A DNA stretch of 64,000 nt from positions 1 to 64,000 of the forward strand of contig NZ_LMDI01000011.1 of NCBI RefSeq assembly GCF_001425785.1, in the 5' to 3' direction. Positions 21,875 through 31,600 of the stretch are shown piece by piece. Source of the DNA: Rhizobacter sp. Root1221. GTDB lineage: Bacteria > Pseudomonadota > Gammaproteobacteria > Burkholderiales > Burkholderiaceae_C. The position numbers and the translations under genes were made by a program. Within the stretch, counting starts at the first letter, position 1. Every line of letters starts with the position of its first letter. The notes under the pieces were generated by a model. It did no database searches. It worked only from the letters and a program-made list of their open reading frames with translations, and was not told the origin of the DNA.

Positions 21875-23020
21875 ATGGACTTCAATTTCAGCGAAGAGCA
21901 ACTGCAACTGCAGGAAGCGGTCACCCGCTTCGTCCAGGGCGACTACAGCTTCGAACACCGCCGCGCCGTGCTCGCCACGCCGCAAGGCTGGAGCCGCGAT
22001 GTGTGGAAGGGCCTGGCCGACCTGGGTGTACTCGCGATGATCGTCCCCGAAGACCAGGGCGGTCTCGGCTATGGCCCCATCGAAACGCAACTGGCGTTGC
22101 AGTCCACGGGTCCGGCGCTGCTGGCTGAACCGTTGCTCACGAGCGGCATCATCGCCACGGCGCTGGTGCGCGACTTCGCCGAGGAGCCGGTCCGCTCCGA
22201 ACTGCTGGGCCAGCTGGCCACGGGTGAGCGCATCCTCGTGGTGGCCCACCAGGAAGCGGCCGCACGCGGTGATGTGTCGGTGGTGGACACCACGGCCACG
22301 GCCACGGCCTCCGGCGGCGGTGTCGTGCTGAACGGCGCCAAGTCGGTGATCTACCACGCCGCGGCGGCCGATGAGCTCATCGTGTCGGCCCGGGAAGGCG
22401 CCGGCGTGTCGTTGTTCCGCGTGCCGAAGGGCACCGCGGGGCTCGACCTGCGGCCGTACGCCACCATCGATGGCCAGCGTGCCGCCGAGGTGACCCTCAC
22501 GAACGCGACGCTGCCGGCGTCTGCGCGGCTCGGCGCCGCCGGCCAGGGCCTGCTCGCCGTGGAACGTGCGCTCGACATCGGGTTGGCCGCGGTGACCGCC
22601 GAGGCGGTGGGCATCATGGAAGCCACCGTCAGCGCCACCGGCGAGTACCTGAAGACCCGCCAGCAGTTCGGCCAGCCCATCGGCCGCTTCCAGGCCCTGC
22701 AGCACCGCATGGCAGACATGCTGCTGCACCTGGAGCAGGCCCGTTCGATGAGCTACCTGGCCGCGATGGACTGCGAGAACACCGACGATGACGCCCGGCG
22801 CCAGACGCTGTCGGCCGCCAAGGTCACCATTGGCCAGGCGTGCCGTTTCATCGCGCAGCAGTCGGTGCAGCTGCACGGGGGCATGGGCATGACCGACGAG
22901 CTGAACGTGAGCCACTGGTTCAAGCGGCTGCTGGCCATCGAATTGAGTTTCGGCGATACCGACCTGCACCTCGAGCGGTTCGCCAAGCTGAGCCAACGAG
23001 CCGCCTTGCAGGCCGCCTGA
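21875..23020 (+). CDS. Acyl-CoA dehydrogenase, PimD-like small subunit (pair 2)
   Basis: A 381-residue paralogue of the gene at 15740. The N-terminus MDFNFSEEQLQLQEAVTRFV and the C-terminal VQLHGGMGMTDELNVSHWFKR identify the PimD-like subfamily. As in the first pair, there is no YEG catalytic segment. TAAGGA overlaps the end of the upstream gene and serves as the ribosome site. It is the last gene of this two-gene unit, and an NADH dehydrogenase gene follows at 112 bp. Confidence 0.88.
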   Translation: MDFNFSEEQLQLQEAVTRFVQGDYSFEHRRAVLATPQGWSRDVWKGLADLGVLAMIVPEDQGGLGYGPIETQLALQSTGPALLAEPLLTSGIIATALVRDFAEEPVRSELLGQLATGERILVVAHQEAAARGDVSVVDTTATATASGGGVVLNGAKSVIYHAAAADELIVSAREGAGVSLFRVPKGTAGLDLRPYATIDGQRAAEVTLTNATLPASARLGAAGQGLLAVERALDIGLAAVTAEAVGIMEATVSATGEYLKTRQQFGQPIGRFQALQHRMADMLLHLEQARSMSYLAAMDCENTDDDARRQTLSAAKVTIGQACRFIAQQSVQLHGGMGMTDELNVSHWFKRLLAIELSFGDTDLHLERFAKLSQRAALQAA

Positions 23021-23132
23021 GCCCCCGGCGCCGGGATGACCCGGGAACTGCACGCTCATCCTTGATAATCCGTTGAAAGTGCGGTCCGGCTCCTCCGGGC
23101 CGTCCGGCAACAAGAATCAAGGGCAGGTGCAG

Positions 23133-24443
23133 ATGCAGCGCATCGTGATCGTGGGTGGTGGTGCGGGTGGGCTGGCGCTGGCCACCCAGTTGGGCAAACG
23201 GCTGGGCCGCAAGGGCCTCGCCGAAATCACGCTGATCGACTCGGCGCGCACCCACGTCTGGAAACCGCTGCTGCACCAGCTGGCCGCCGGCAGCTTCGAC
23301 ACCCACGCCGAGGAGATCGAATACCTCGCGCAGGCCCGCTGGAACCACTTCAAGTTCCGCCTCGGCACCCTCGTGGGCGTGGACCGGGCCGCCAAGACCG
23401 TGCAGCTGTCCGCCAGCTACGACGAAGCCGGCGAGGAAATCACCCCCGCGACGCAGTTCCCCTACGACACGCTGGTCATCTCGGTGGGCAGCCAGACCAA
23501 CGACTTCGGCACGTTGGGTGCTGCCCAGCACACCATCAAGCTCGACACCCCGCAGGCCGCCAAGCACTTCAACGACCGCCTGATCAATGCGTGCATCCGC
23601 GCGCAGAGCGTGCCGCGGTCGGCCGGCAGCGGCCGCCTCACGGTGGCCATCGTGGGGGGCGGTGCCACCGGCGTCGAACTCGCGGCCGAACTGCACGCCG
23701 CCGCCCGGGTGCTCGCGAACTTCGGCTTCGAGCACATCCACCCCGAGAAGGACCTGCAGATCGTGCTCGTGGAGGCCGCGCCGCGCCTGCTGTCGCAGCT
23801 GCCCGAACGCTTGAGCGAGGCCGCGGTGCGGGAGCTGCGCAAGCTTGCCATCGAGGTGCACACCAACGAGAAGGTGGTGGAGGTGACCGCCGACAGCCTG
23901 AAGATGGCCAGCGGCCGCGTGGTGGGGTCGTCCCTCACCGTGTGGGCGGCTGGCGTGAAGGCGGCCGACTTCCTCAAGACGCTCGGCGGCGACCAGCCGC
24001 TCGAGACGAACCGCCTGAACCAGCTGATGGTCAACGGCAACCTGCAGACCACGCTCGACCCGTCCATCTACGCGTTCGGCGACTGCGCGGCGTGCCCGCA
24101 GCCCAACGGCACCTGGGTGCCCCCGCGCGCGCAGGCCGCCTACCAGCAGGCCATGTACCTTGCCCGAGCGCTGCCCCGCCTGATCCGCGGCGACGCGGCC
24201 ACGCCGTTCCAGTTCAAGGACCAGGGGTCGCTGGTGTCGCTGTCGGAGTACTCGTCGGTGGGCAGCCTGATGGGCAGCCTCACGCGCGGCAGCCTGTTCA
24301 TCGAAGGCCGCGCGGCCCAGTTCATGTACTGGTCATTGCACAAGCAGCATCAGCTCGCGCTGGGCGGGTGGAAGAAGATGATCCTGATCACCTTGTCCGA
24401 AATGCTGGACCGCACCCACCGCCCGCGCATCAAGTTGCATTGA
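23133..24443 (+). CDS. ndh: Type II NADH:quinone oxidoreductase (Ndh-like, FAD)
   Basis: A 436-residue two-dinucleotide-fold flavoprotein of the NDH-2 family, which oxidises NADH at the membrane without pumping protons. The FAD fold is at the N-terminus (IVIVGGGAGGLALATQLG, residues 4-21) and the NADH fold near residue 170 (VAIVGGGATGVELAAEL). YAFGDCAACP is the C-terminal FAD motif, and a C-terminal amphipathic tail follows. The ATG at 23133 was chosen over TTG at 23073, because it brings the Rossmann motif to the N-terminus. It is convergent with the GCS2-family gene, and the two are separated by a long hairpin. It could regenerate NAD for the neighbouring beta-oxidation genes. Confidence 0.85.
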   Translation: MQRIVIVGGGAGGLALATQLGKRLGRKGLAEITLIDSARTHVWKPLLHQLAAGSFDTHAEEIEYLAQARWNHFKFRLGTLVGVDRAAKTVQLSASYDEAGEEITPATQFPYDTLVISVGSQTNDFGTLGAAQHTIKLDTPQAAKHFNDRLINACIRAQSVPRSAGSGRLTVAIVGGGATGVELAAELHAAARVLANFGFEHIHPEKDLQIVLVEAAPRLLSQLPERLSEAAVRELRKLAIEVHTNEKVVEVTADSLKMASGRVVGSSLTVWAAGVKAADFLKTLGGDQPLETNRLNQLMVNGNLQTTLDPSIYAFGDCAACPQPNGTWVPPRAQAAYQQAMYLARALPRLIRGDAATPFQFKDQGSLVSLSEYSSVGSLMGSLTRGSLFIEGRAAQFMYWSLHKQHQLALGGWKKMILITLSEMLDRTHRPRIKLH

Positions 24444-24450
24444 ACGCACG

Positions 24451-24487
24451 GCTTGTCATCCCATTGGCGAAAGCCGGGACGACAAGC
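24451..24487. terminator. Bidirectional hairpin between ndh and the GCS2-family gene
   Basis: GCTTGTCATCCC (24451-24462) pairs with GGGACGACAAGC (24476-24487) over 12 bp with one mismatch. It fills the 43-bp gap between two convergent genes and its right arm touches the TAG stop of the minus-strand gene. The CGAAAGCCGGGA segment resembles a Burkholderiales dispersed repeat. Confidence 0.6.
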
Positions 24488-25599
24488 TAGCCCATCCAGC
24501 GGGCAGTGGCCGCTTCGACCACCGCGGAGAGCGGCAACCCCGCCTGCCGCTGCTTGCGCAACCAGCTGGCGTCGTTGCCTTCGAACAGGCTGTCGCGCAG
24601 CAGGTTGCTGGCGTCGAGGGCTTTCAGGTCCAGCGCATGTTCGTCGATGCGGGCCAGCGTGCGGATGATGTCGTCGCGCAGCTTCGAGCGTTGCTTGGTC
24701 TTCGGGTCCACGATCTCGCCGTCGAGGCCGAAGCGGCAGGCCTGGAAGCGGTTGAACGTGTAGACGAGGTAGTCGTCTTCCGTGGGCTCGAAGGGCCTTT
24801 CGTTGCGCAGGTAGCTGCACAGGCACTGCAGGTAGCAGGCGAGGGCGGCGGCCTTGTCCACGGTGAGCGGGGTGTCGCACACCCGCAGCTCGATGGTGCC
24901 GAACTCGGGCTTCGGGCGGATGTCCCAGTAGAAGTCCTTCATCGACTTGACGACGCCGGTGCTGGCCATCTTGTCGAAGTACTGCCCGAACTCGTCCCAG
25001 CCCTGCACGAACGGGGCACGGCCCGACAGCGGGAACGCGAACACCGAGTTGAGCCGCGCCGAATCGAAACCGGTGTCCACCCCCTGCACGAACGGCGATG
25101 ACGCGCTGAGCGCGATGAAGTGCGGCACGTAGCGCGACAGCGCGTGCAGCAGCCACAAGGCCTTGTCGCCGTCCTCGCAACCCACGTGCACGTGCTGGCC
25201 GAACACCGTGAACTGCTTGGCGAGGTAGCCGTACAGGTCGTTGAGGTACTCGAAACGTTCGGTGGGGAAGATCTGCTGGTCGCTCCAGTGCTGGTACGCG
25301 TGGGTGCCCCCACCGGCAATGCCGATGTTGAGCCGGCGCGCGGCCTGCGACAGCTGCTCGCGCAGGTCGTTCAGTTCGGCACGAAGCGGCGCATGTTCGC
25401 GCTGCACGGAGCTGCCGATCTCGATCATGCTGCGGGTGATCTCGGGCTTCACGTCCCAGGCGCCCGGGTGTTTCTCGAGCAGGCGCAGCAGGTCCTGCGC
25501 GTGGGGCGACAGGTCGAAGTCGTGGTTGCTGACGAGCTGCAGTTCCAGCTCGACACCGAGGGTCAGCGGCTCGGACGGGGTGAACTCGGCCAGCGGCAT
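24487..25599 (-). CDS. GCS2-family carboxylate-amine ligase (YbdK-like)
   Basis: A 370-residue member of the glutamate-cysteine ligase 2 family (YbdK-type, weak gamma-glutamylcysteine ligase or related ATP-dependent carboxylate-amine ligase). Marks are LGVELELQLV with the metal-binding glutamates near residues 16-18, EITRSMIEIGS, GGGTHAY, FGQHVHVG and TIELRVCDTPLTVD. The start codon overlaps the stop of the upstream antiporter by one base (TGATG at 25597-25601), so the two proteins are made together. The link to a Kef-type transporter, a class gated by glutathione adducts, is suggestive. The real amine substrate is unknown. Confidence 0.87.
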   Translation of the reverse strand: MPLAEFTPSEPLTLGVELELQLVSNHDFDLSPHAQDLLRLLEKHPGAWDVKPEITRSMIEIGSSVQREHAPLRAELNDLREQLSQAARRLNIGIAGGGTHAYQHWSDQQIFPTERFEYLNDLYGYLAKQFTVFGQHVHVGCEDGDKALWLLHALSRYVPHFIALSASSPFVQGVDTGFDSARLNSVFAFPLSGRAPFVQGWDEFGQYFDKMASTGVVKSMKDFYWDIRPKPEFGTIELRVCDTPLTVDKAAALACYLQCLCSYLRNERPFEPTEDDYLVYTFNRFQACRFGLDGEIVDPKTKQRSKLRDDIIRTLARIDEHALDLKALDASNLLRDSLFEGNDASWLRKQRQAGLPLSAVVEAATARWMG

Positions 25600-26921
25600 C
25601 AGTGCTCCTTCGTGTTGGCGTGCGGGCACTCGTCGGCCAGCGACTTCAGCGCCCATTGCGCGAGCACCGGGCCCACGAGGTGCAGCAGCGTGGTGGCGAT
25701 CAGCAGCGCCTGCAGCATGCGGCCTTCGACGCCCGGCAGCTCGGCAGTCCAGCCGAGGGTGTCGGCCGTCAGCAGCACGGCCAGGCTGCTCATGGGCTGC
25801 AGCGCGAGGATCAATGCGAACGCCTGGCGGCCGCTCAAGCCGCTGGGCCGTGCGAGCACGGCCACGGCAAACGCCTTGCCCGCCAGGCGCGCGGCCACGA
25901 GGGCCAGCACCCATGGCCACAGCGTGGCGATGCCGTCGAGCGTGAACAGCATGCCGAGCGAGATGAACAGCATCACGCCGAGCGCCGCCCCGGCCGAACC
26001 GAGGTGGGGTTCGACCGTCAGCATGTGGCCCATCTTGCGGCGGGCGGCCATGCCCGCCACCAGCAGCGCGAGCAGCGGGGAGAGTTTCCATTGCGCCGCC
26101 AGCATGGCCGCAAGGATCACGACGGCGATCTGCAGCACCGGGGCGGCGGCCACGCCACGGATGGCCTCGCTCAGCTTGGCCAGCAGCCAGCCGGCGGCCA
26201 TGCCCAGCAGCAGCGATCCACTGACGACAAACACCGCACTGGTGGCGGCGTTGAGCAGGTCGTCGCTCCAGGTGGGGGCGTCGGCCGCGGCCAGCACGCG
26301 CCACGCCTTGATGGCCACCATCGTCAGCACGCAATTGATGGCCGTGGTGATCAGCAGGCGCTCGGTGACCTGGCCACGCGGGCGCATCTCGTGCACGAGG
26401 CCGAGCGTGATCACCGGGGACGTGGACATGGCCACCGCCCCGGCCAGCACGGCGGACACGAGGGGTACCCCCATCGCGTGCATCACCACCGTGACGGCGA
26501 TGCCCGCGAACGCCCCTTCGAGCACGCAGGTGAGCGCGAGCGACGGGTTGTCGATGAGCCAGCGGGGCCGGATGCGGCTGCCGAGTTCGAACACGAGCAC
26601 GCCGATGGCGAGGTCGATCAGCGGCTTCCACGGGTCGAGGTCGGTGCGCTCGAGCAGGCGGAATGCCAGCGGGCTGGCGAGCGCGCCGGTGATCATGTGG
26701 CCGAGCATGCGCGGCAGGTGCAGGCGGCGGTGCAGCGCTTCGCCGATCACGACGGCGAGCAGCAGCACGATCGCAAAACCGAGCACCGGGTCGGCGCCAC
26801 GCAGGCCGTCGAGCGTCCACAACGCCGAGGACGGCGCCGAGGCCGGCGCGAGCCAGGTGTCGATGGCAGCGGTGAGGGGCATGGGCAGGAGGACGTCCGT
26901 TGAACTGGAGGAGCGGGGCAT
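25599..26921 (-). CDS. CPA2-family cation/proton antiporter (Kef-like), membrane domain only
   Basis: A 440-residue integral membrane protein of the monovalent cation:proton antiporter-2 family. About twelve hydrophobic segments run from residue 46 to 425. GHMITGALASPLAF, VLVFELGSRI, LEGAFAG and AGAVAMSTSPVI correspond to the core transport helices. No C-terminal RCK/TrkA-N nucleotide-binding domain is present, unlike KefB/KefC. Start codons at 26921 and 26882 are both possible, and neither has a clear ribosome site. The stop overlaps the start of the GCS2-family gene. The transported ion is likely K+ or Na+ (family knowledge). Confidence 0.85.
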   Translation of the reverse strand: MPRSSSSTDVLLPMPLTAAIDTWLAPASAPSSALWTLDGLRGADPVLGFAIVLLLAVVIGEALHRRLHLPRMLGHMITGALASPLAFRLLERTDLDPWKPLIDLAIGVLVFELGSRIRPRWLIDNPSLALTCVLEGAFAGIAVTVVMHAMGVPLVSAVLAGAVAMSTSPVITLGLVHEMRPRGQVTERLLITTAINCVLTMVAIKAWRVLAAADAPTWSDDLLNAATSAVFVVSGSLLLGMAAGWLLAKLSEAIRGVAAAPVLQIAVVILAAMLAAQWKLSPLLALLVAGMAARRKMGHMLTVEPHLGSAGAALGVMLFISLGMLFTLDGIATLWPWVLALVAARLAGKAFAVAVLARPSGLSGRQAFALILALQPMSSLAVLLTADTLGWTAELPGVEGRMLQALLIATTLLHLVGPVLAQWALKSLADECPHANTKEH

Positions 26922-26986
26922 CGTAGCCGACGATCCGGGCGCCCGAGCGGGGCCTGGGGGCTTCGGAGGTCTTTATGATGGCGGCC

Positions 26987-27015
26987 CTTGAAAGACGCGC
27001 GTGGCGCCCCTATAT
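26987..27015 (+). promoter_or_regulatory. Sigma-32 (heat-shock) promoter of htpG
   Basis: CTTGAAA (26987-26993) matches the RpoH -35 consensus. After 13 bases, CCCCTATAT (27007-27015) matches the -10 consensus CCCCATnT closely. The element lies 63 bases before the htpG start, as expected for a chaperone gene. Confidence 0.8.
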
Positions 27016-27077
27016 CTCCGGGGCCCGCGCTGTGTAGTTCCCGCTTCGGCGCCAGTCAATCGCTTCACAAGACGACC

Positions 27078-28961
27078 ATGGACAAACAAACCCTTTCCTT
27101 CCAGGCCGAGGTCAAGCAGATCCTGCACCTCGTTACCCATTCCCTGTACTCGAACAAGGAAATCTTCCTGCGCGAGCTGGTGTCGAATGCATCAGACGCC
27201 TGCGACAAGCTCCGATTCGAGGCGCTGAACCACGCCGAGCTGTACGAGGACGCGCCCAACCTCGAGGTGCGCGTGAGCTTCGACAAGGACGCCCGCACCA
27301 TCACCATCCGCGACAACGGCATCGGCATGAACGCCGAGGAAGCGGTGTCCCACCTCGGCACCATCGCCAAGAGTGGCACCCGCGAGTTCATGAGCAAGCT
27401 CGAAGGCGACCAGAAGAAGGACGCGCAGCTGATCGGCCAGTTCGGCGTGGGCTTCTACTCGGGCTTCATCGTGGCCGACCGCATCACGGTGGAAACCCGC
27501 CGCGCCGGCACCAAGCCGGAAGACGGGGTGCGCTGGACGTCCGAGGGCAGCGGTGACTTCGAGGTGGAATCCATCACCCGTGCCGAACGTGGCACCGACG
27601 TGATCCTGCACCTGCGTGCCGAGGAAGATGAATTCCTCAGCGCGTGGAAGCTCAAATCCATCATCGGCAAGTACTCCGACCACATCTCGCTGCCCATCCT
27701 GATGCAGAAGGACGAGTGGGACGCCGAGGCCCAGAAGCAGGTCACGAAGGACGAGTGGGCCCCCGTCAACAAGGCGGCCGCACTGTGGACGCGCAGCAAG
27801 AGCGACATCACGCCCGAGCAGTACGCCGAGTTCTACAAGCAGATCAGCTACGACACCGAGGCGCCGCTCGCCTACACGCACAACCGCGTGGAAGGCCGCA
27901 GCGAGTACACGCAGCTGCTGTACGTGCCGGCGAAGGCCCCGTTCGACCTGTGGAACCGCGACAAGCGCGGTGGCGTGAAGCTGTACGTCAAGCGTGTGTT
28001 CATCATGGACGACGCCGAGGCGCTGATGCCGGTGTACCTGCGCTTCGTCAAGGGCGTGATCGACAGCGCCGACCTGCCGCTGAACGTGTCGCGCGAGCTG
28101 CTGCAGGAAAGCCGCGACGTGAAGGCCATCCGCGAAGGCTGCACGAAGCGCGTGCTGGGCATGCTCGAGTCGTTGGCCAACCACGAGGACGAGGCCGAGC
28201 GCGCCAAGTACGCCGCCTTCTGGAAGGACTTCGGCACGGTGCTCAAGGAAGGCATCGGCGAAGACCACACCAACCACGAGCGCCTGACGAAGCTGGTGCG
28301 TTTCGCATCCACGCATGCGGAGGAGGGCGTTTCGCTGGCCGACTACGTGGGCCGCATGAAGGAAGGCCAGGAGGTCATCTACTACATCACGGCCGACAGC
28401 CTGGCCGCCGCGAAGAACAGCCCGCAGCTCGAGATCTTCCGCAAGAAGGGCATCGAGGTGCTGCTGCTGATCGACCGCGTTGACGAGTGGATGCTGAGCC
28501 ACCTGTACGAGTTCGACGGCAAGTCGCTGCAGAGCGTGGCCAAGGGTGCGGTGGACCTCGGTTCGCTGCAGGACGAGGCCGAGAAGAAGCAGGCCGAGGA
28601 AGCCGCCGAGGCGTTCAAGCCGGTGCTCGAGCGCCTGAAGGAGGCCTTGAAGGACCGCGCGAAGGACGTGCGCGTGACCACCCGCCTGGTCGATTCACCC
28701 GCCTGCCTCGTGGTGGAAGAGGGTGACGTCAGCGCCCACCTGTCCCGCATGCTGAAGCAGGCCGGCCAGACGGCACCCAAGTCGTTGCCCACGCTCGAGG
28801 TGAATGCCGAGCATGTGCTGGTCAAGCGCCTGGACGGCAACGCGCACTTCGACGACCTGGCGCACATCCTGTTCGACCAGGCGCTGCTCGCCGAAGGCGG
28901 CCAGCTCGAAGACCCGGCCACCTACGTGCGCCGTGTGAACGCGCTGCTGACGTCGGTCTAG
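27078..28961 (+). CDS. htpG: Molecular chaperone HtpG (Hsp90)
   Basis: A 627-residue bacterial Hsp90, a cytosolic ATP-dependent chaperone. The GHKL ATPase domain shows [34 protein letters not shown] and [14 protein letters not shown]. The middle domain includes [11 protein letters not shown] and [16 protein letters not shown], with its ATP-contacting arginine. The C-terminal dimerisation region lacks the eukaryotic MEEVD tail, as expected. The ATG at 27078 gives the normal N-terminus [15 protein letters not shown] sigma-32 promoter precedes it. The stop TAG shares the CTAG tetranucleotide with the stop of the convergent kinase gene. Confidence 0.98.
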   Translation: MDKQTLSFQAEVKQILHLVTHSLYSNKEIFLRELVSNASDACDKLRFEALNHAELYEDAPNLEVRVSFDKDARTITIRDNGIGMNAEEAVSHLGTIAKSGTREFMSKLEGDQKKDAQLIGQFGVGFYSGFIVADRITVETRRAGTKPEDGVRWTSEGSGDFEVESITRAERGTDVILHLRAEEDEFLSAWKLKSIIGKYSDHISLPILMQKDEWDAEAQKQVTKDEWAPVNKAAALWTRSKSDITPEQYAEFYKQISYDTEAPLAYTHNRVEGRSEYTQLLYVPAKAPFDLWNRDKRGGVKLYVKRVFIMDDAEALMPVYLRFVKGVIDSADLPLNVSRELLQESRDVKAIREGCTKRVLGMLESLANHEDEAERAKYAAFWKDFGTVLKEGIGEDHTNHERLTKLVRFASTHAEEGVSLADYVGRMKEGQEVIYYITADSLAAAKNSPQLEIFRKKGIEVLLLIDRVDEWMLSHLYEFDGKSLQSVAKGAVDLGSLQDEAEKKQAEEAAEAFKPVLERLKEALKDRAKDVRVTTRLVDSPACLVVEEGDVSAHLSRMLKQAGQTAPKSLPTLEVNAEHVLVKRLDGNAHFDDLAHILFDQALLAEGGQLEDPATYVRRVNALLTSV

Positions 28962-29974
28962 GGGTAGGACGGAGGCGCTTCGCGAAGTGCCTCCACCTGG
29001 TCGAGCAGGCGAGTGGCCTGCTCGTTCCAGTAGCCTCGCCCGCCGAACCACGGGAACGCCACCGGGAAGGCCGGGTCGTTCCAGCGGCGGGCGATCCAGG
29101 CGCTGTAGTGGATCATGCGCAACGTGCGCAGCGCTTCGATCAGGCGCAACTCGCGCCAGTCGAATTCCATGAAGTCCTCGTACCCTGACAGCAGGTCGTT
29201 GAGCTGGCGGCGCATGGCCACGGGCTCGCCGGACAGCAGCATCCAGAAGTCCTGCACGGCCGGGCCGTTGAGCGCGTCGTCGAGGTCCACGAAGTGCGGG
29301 CCGGCCTCGGTCCACAGCACGTTGCCGGTATGGCAGTCGCCATGCAGGCGCAATGTGCGGCACGGTCCCACCCGGTCGAAGCATTCGCGCACGGCGTCCA
29401 GCGCGGCATCCACTGCCTGTTTCCAGCCCGATTCGGCGTCGAGCGGGATCAGTTCGGATGCCAGCAGCCAATCACGTGGGGCGGTGCCATGTGTGGCGAT
29501 GTCGAGCGACAGCCGGTGCTCGAACGGCTTTTTCGCGCCCACCGCATGGATGCGCCCGATGAACCGGCCGATCCACTCCAGCACCGCCGGGTCTTCCAGT
29601 TCCGCGGCCCGGCCCGACCGGCGGGCGGCCACGGCGAAGCGGTAGGTCTGGCCGGAGACGTCGAAACGGGCGAGGGTGCCGCCGCCATCCAGCACGAGGG
29701 GCGCGGCCACCGGGATCTCGGCCTCTTGCAATTCGAGCGCGAAGGCGTGTTCCTCGTGGATCTGTGCGTCGGTCCAGCGGCCCGGGCGGTAGAACTTGGG
29801 CACGACCACCGACCCGTCCTCCAGGAACACCTGGAAGACGCGGTTTTCGTAGGAGTTGAGCTGGATCAGCCGGCCGTCACCGCGCAGGCCCACGGTGTCG
29901 AGGGCGTCGAGCACCGCCTCGGGGGTGAGGCCCGCGTACGGGGTGTCGGAGTCAGGGAGGAGGGGCGAGGACAT
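28958..29974 (-). CDS. srkA: Stress-response serine/threonine kinase SrkA (YihE/RdoA-like)
   Basis: A 338-residue APH-fold protein kinase of the SrkA family, which in E. coli limits stress-induced death. Marks are [28 protein letters not shown] in two family segments, the catalytic loop [12 protein letters not shown], and FVDLDDAL with the metal-binding aspartate. The length fits the family (about 330). The start at 29974 ([10 protein letters not shown]) was taken because the longer frame enters the upstream gene. The stop codon overlaps htpG's stop by three bases within CTAG. It lies 25 bp after the DUF2726 gene and may be co-transcribed with it. Confidence 0.87.
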   Translation of the reverse strand: MSSPLLPDSDTPYAGLTPEAVLDALDTVGLRGDGRLIQLNSYENRVFQVFLEDGSVVVPKFYRPGRWTDAQIHEEHAFALELQEAEIPVAAPLVLDGGGTLARFDVSGQTYRFAVAARRSGRAAELEDPAVLEWIGRFIGRIHAVGAKKPFEHRLSLDIATHGTAPRDWLLASELIPLDAESGWKQAVDAALDAVRECFDRVGPCRTLRLHGDCHTGNVLWTEAGPHFVDLDDALNGPAVQDFWMLLSGEPVAMRRQLNDLLSGYEDFMEFDWRELRLIEALRTLRMIHYSAWIARRWNDPAFPVAFPWFGGRGYWNEQATRLLDQVEALREAPPSYP

Positions 29975-29999
29975 GCGCGCATCGTACGACGCGCAGCGG

Positions 30000-30815
30000 T
30001 CAGCGCCGGCTGCCGGAGCCGATGCGGGGGTCTTCGTCGTCGACGATGCCGCCGATGTCCTGGCCGAAGCCGGACGACCGGGCCCCGGCCGACTGGCCTT
30101 CGGGCCGGTCGGACAGCACGCTGAAATCGCTGCCGGCAAACGCCGAATCGAAGCGGCTGTCCATCGCAAAGAACGAATCCTGGAACAGCGTGGAGTCCTG
30201 CCAGAGGGCCGTGCGTTCGGCACGGCGGTTGGCCACCGTGCTCGCGAGGCTGTCGCGGGCCTGGTTGAGCGACGGCACGGGCAGCGGGGCTCGGGTGGCC
30301 GCGCCGCTGTGCGGCACGAGCAACTGCAGTTCACCGACGGACGGCAGGTGGTCCGCCGGGCACACGAGGTACCGAACCCGGCATGCGTCGAGCACCGATT
30401 GCTTGATCTTGTGCACGCGGTTGGAGTGGCCGCGTTCGGCCTCCAGGTCGATCGCGGCGAGCACGCGGCCATTGGCACTGCACACGGCAAAGGTCACGTG
30501 GTTGGAGCCGAGCAGTTCGAACCAGTAGCGCACCTTGGTTGCGTCGGTGGGCTGGCAAAAGCGCACGAGCGGCAGCTTCGACAGGATGATGTGGTGCGGC
30601 AGGGCTTCGCGGAGCAGGCGGTAGATGCGTCGTTCGTCTGCGGTGAATACAGGGCGGCCGGTGAGGTCCCAGGTTTCGGGCAACGGCTTCGGCGCCGCCG
30701 GCTTGCGGCCCCGGAGGATCAGGATGGTCAGCAGTGGCATGACGATGGCCACGGCGACAACGACGATCCAGGGCAGGAATTGATTATTCACAATACAGAC
30801 TCGGGGCCCGGCCAC
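30000..30815 (-). CDS. DUF2726 membrane-anchored protein
   Basis: A protein of up to 271 residues with one N-terminal membrane segment (FLPWIVVVAVAIVMPLLTIL) and a cytoplasmic DUF2726 domain (about residues 50-170). That domain is recognisable from TADERRIYRLLREALPHH, FAVCSANGRVLAAIDLEAE and KIKQSVLDACRVRYLVCPAD. DUF2726 has a restriction-endonuclease-like look in some families, but no function is established. The C-terminal 90 residues are low-complexity, ending in an acidic/serine-rich tail. Only GTG starts are available (30815 or 30791), and neither has a ribosome site. It may form an operon with the SrkA gene. Confidence 0.72.
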   Translation of the reverse strand: MAGPRVCIVNNQFLPWIVVVAVAIVMPLLTILILRGRKPAAPKPLPETWDLTGRPVFTADERRIYRLLREALPHHIILSKLPLVRFCQPTDATKVRYWFELLGSNHVTFAVCSANGRVLAAIDLEAERGHSNRVHKIKQSVLDACRVRYLVCPADHLPSVGELQLLVPHSGAATRAPLPVPSLNQARDSLASTVANRRAERTALWQDSTLFQDSFFAMDSRFDSAFAGSDFSVLSDRPEGQSAGARSSGFGQDIGGIVDDEDPRIGSGSRR

Positions 30816-30940
30816 CCGGGAGGGATGGTCCGATGGACAAATGCTTCATGGAATGCTACCCCCCGCTGAGCCGTGTGTTACATCCCCGACTTGGGTGTGC
30901 TGAAACACCCCCAATCGACGGATTCCGGAGCTGGCAACGG

Positions 30941-31600
30941 TCACTCCGAAGCGATCCGGGCCTTCTCGGCAATGTGGTCGCCAACATCGCGGACGAGCCC
31001 CATCAGTTCACCCATGCGCCGAGCGTGAACTTTGAAACGGAAATCGAGTTCAGCCGCGTGTTGGCCCACCAGCTCATCGACCCGGGACACCAGGTCGTCG
31101 GGCGGCAACTTGAGCCACGCGGCCGATTCCGAGCCATCGCGTTCGACGGTGGCGCCTGCGTTGGCCGCGATCTTCAGCATGGCGGCATTTTCGCTCAGCG
31201 CGTGGATGAACAGGCGGGTGCAGCCCCGGTTGCGCGCGTGCAGCATGGCGCGGTCGAACAGGCGGGCACCGTAGCCCCGGCCGCGGGCCTGTTTCAGCAC
31301 CGACACGCCGAACTCGGCGGTGGCCCGCTGCTCGGCGGACTTGGCATCGGGCGAATAGGCCAGGTGGGCCATCGCGATCAGCACGAGGTTGCGGTTGAAG
31401 ATGCCGAACAGTTCGTCGCGGTCGAAATCGAGACCGTCCACATAGCGGCGCACCTGCTCGTCGGTCGCGGCAAAGCCGAACCTCAGGTAGCGGTCGTGGG
31501 GTTCCAGCGCCAGCAAGTGCAGCGCGGCGCGCTCCCGGTGGCGGGGCGCCAGGGAGCGGATGGGCACCCATTGGAACAGCGCGGTGTCGGCGGTTTTCAT
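30941..31600 (-). CDS. GNAT-family N-acetyltransferase
   Basis: A 219-residue acetyltransferase of the GNAT superfamily. The acetyl-CoA loop is visible as KQARGRGYGARLFDRAM, followed by LFIHALSENAAMLKIAANAG, the typical last helix and strand of the fold. The N-terminus PRHRERAALHLLALEPHDRY resembles acetyltransferases that follow ribosomal or metabolic genes in Burkholderiales, but no target can be named. The ATG at 31600 (MKTADTALF) was chosen because the 11-residue longer form lacks support. It diverges from rplM across a 261-bp region. Confidence 0.85.
   Translation of the reverse strand: MKTADTALFQWVPIRSLAPRHRERAALHLLALEPHDRYLRFGFAATDEQVRRYVDGLDFDRDELFGIFNRNLVLIAMAHLAYSPDAKSAEQRATAEFGVSVLKQARGRGYGARLFDRAMLHARNRGCTRLFIHALSENAAMLKIAANAGATVERDGSESAAWLKLPPDDLVSRVDELVGQHAAELDFRFKVHARRMGELMGLVRDVGDHIAEKARIASE

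Noticed and set aside
30893-30910. GGGTGT/ACACCC hairpin after the GNAT gene as a terminator
   Set aside because: The stem is only 6 bp and no T-run follows on the minus strand.
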